This document shows, piece by piece, positions 63,947-64,000 of a stretch of DNA of 64,000 bases. The stretch's first letter is position 1. Each line of letters begins with the position of its first letter. Made by a program: the position numbers and the translations under genes. This DNA comes from CAIKZZ01 sp036742455 (GTDB taxonomy: Bacteria; Pseudomonadota; Gammaproteobacteria; Steroidobacterales; Steroidobacteraceae): positions 79,570 through 143,569 of the forward strand of contig DAINQU010000008.1 of assembly GCA_036742455.1 (NCBI GenBank), given 5' to 3'. The notes under the pieces are model-generated. The model saw only the letters and a program-made list of their open reading frames with translations. It did not search any database and was not told the origin of the DNA.

Positions 63947-64000
63947 GGGGCGGTAGCTCAGCTGGGAGAGCGTCGCGTTCGCATCGCGAAGGTCGAGGGT
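63947..64000 (+). tRNA. tRNA-Ala(CGC), 3' end beyond the window
   Basis: Acceptor strand GGGGCGG, D arm GCTC-AGCTGGGA-GAGC, anticodon stem TCGCG/CGCGA with loop TTCGCAT, giving anticodon CGC (reads GCG, alanine). Variable loop AGGTC and the first part of the T arm (GAGGGT) are visible. Confidence 0.9.

Noticed and set aside
1..64000. CRISPR array, prophage, restriction-modification or large biosynthetic cluster
   Set aside because: No regularly spaced repeats, phage structural genes, methyltransferases or assembly-line enzymes were seen on either strand.

Overview
The window is about 64 kb of high-GC DNA from a Gammaproteobacterium. The Xanthomonadales (Lysobacterales) or a close relative fit best. 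The reasons are the msbA-lpxK-Trm112-kdsB lipid A/KDO block, an LPS-type Lol/Lpp envelope, an SOS cassette lexA-imuA-imuB-dnaE2, the clpS-clpA / infA-aat / trxB / ftsK-lolA-rarA-serS order, and a monomeric NADP-isocitrate dehydrogenase. A run of exactly 100 N at 5023-5122 marks a scaffold gap, so this is a draft or metagenome assembly. No CRISPR array, rRNA, complete insertion sequence or prophage was seen.

Layout. 1-4.0 kb: ExbD end, MsbA, LpxK, Trm112-like protein, KdsB. 4.1-5.3 kb: a DUF4136 lipoprotein, an AT-rich stretch, the gap and the 3' end of a low-molecular-weight tyrosine phosphatase. 5.3-10.9 kb: RNase E, RluC, carbonic anhydrase and a Maf nucleotide pyrophosphatase. 11.0-13.1 kb: YceD, RpmF and FabH, without the rest of a fab cluster. 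13.1-16.2 kb: an envelope block with an L,D-transpeptidase, a DUF6249 membrane protein, a tiny membrane protein, an ECF sigma factor with a putative membrane partner, and an alanine-zipper lipoprotein. 16.4-22.4 kb: LexA plus the complete ImuA/ImuB/DnaE2 mutasome. 22.5-26.9 kb: a LolA-like protein coupled to a 1076-residue Asp-box beta-propeller protein, and a small acidic protein. 26.9-32.8 kb: gspC-D-E-F of a type II secretion system. 33.0-38.7 kb: N-degron machinery (ClpS, ClpA, Aat) with IF-1, an Aat-coupled acyltransferase-like protein and thioredoxin reductase. 38.9-45.6 kb: FtsK, LolA, a VanZ-like protein, RarA, SerS and a Bax-inhibitor-1 protein. 45.7-50.9 kb: the most accessory-looking part, with tRNA-Ser(UGA), a RelB/DinJ-YafQ toxin-antitoxin pair, a carboxylesterase, a YghU-type GST, an unknown conserved protein and a decayed HigA-like antitoxin. 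50.9-64 kb: isocitrate dehydrogenase, a LysR regulator divergent from a non-haem iron oxygenase, a UrcA protein, an SdpR/SdpI/ureidoglycolate-lyase-like operon, a secreted clan GH-D-like glycosidase, a PadR-PspC operon, a transglutaminase-like protein, a histidine phosphatase, a GNAT protein and the start of tRNA-Ala(CGC).

The strongest new observation is regulatory. Around the ECF sigma gene the element TGAAACC-N16-GGTCT(C/G)A occurs three times within 250 bp. The copies lie upstream of the sigma/anti-sigma pair, the tiny membrane protein and the DUF6249 gene, each pointing into its gene. The first two are divergent and share an inverted repeat. This predicts a compact self-regulated ECF regulon with its promoter code readable from the sequence. 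Other points worth checking are a GspE ATPase with no cysteine at all, a Fem/GNAT-like protein translationally coupled to Aat, two strong promoters that would give leaderless or near-leaderless mRNAs (yceD, clpS), a HalD/BesD-like oxygenase that keeps the hydroxylase HxD motif, and a recurring use of perfect GC-rich hairpins without U-tracts between convergent genes.
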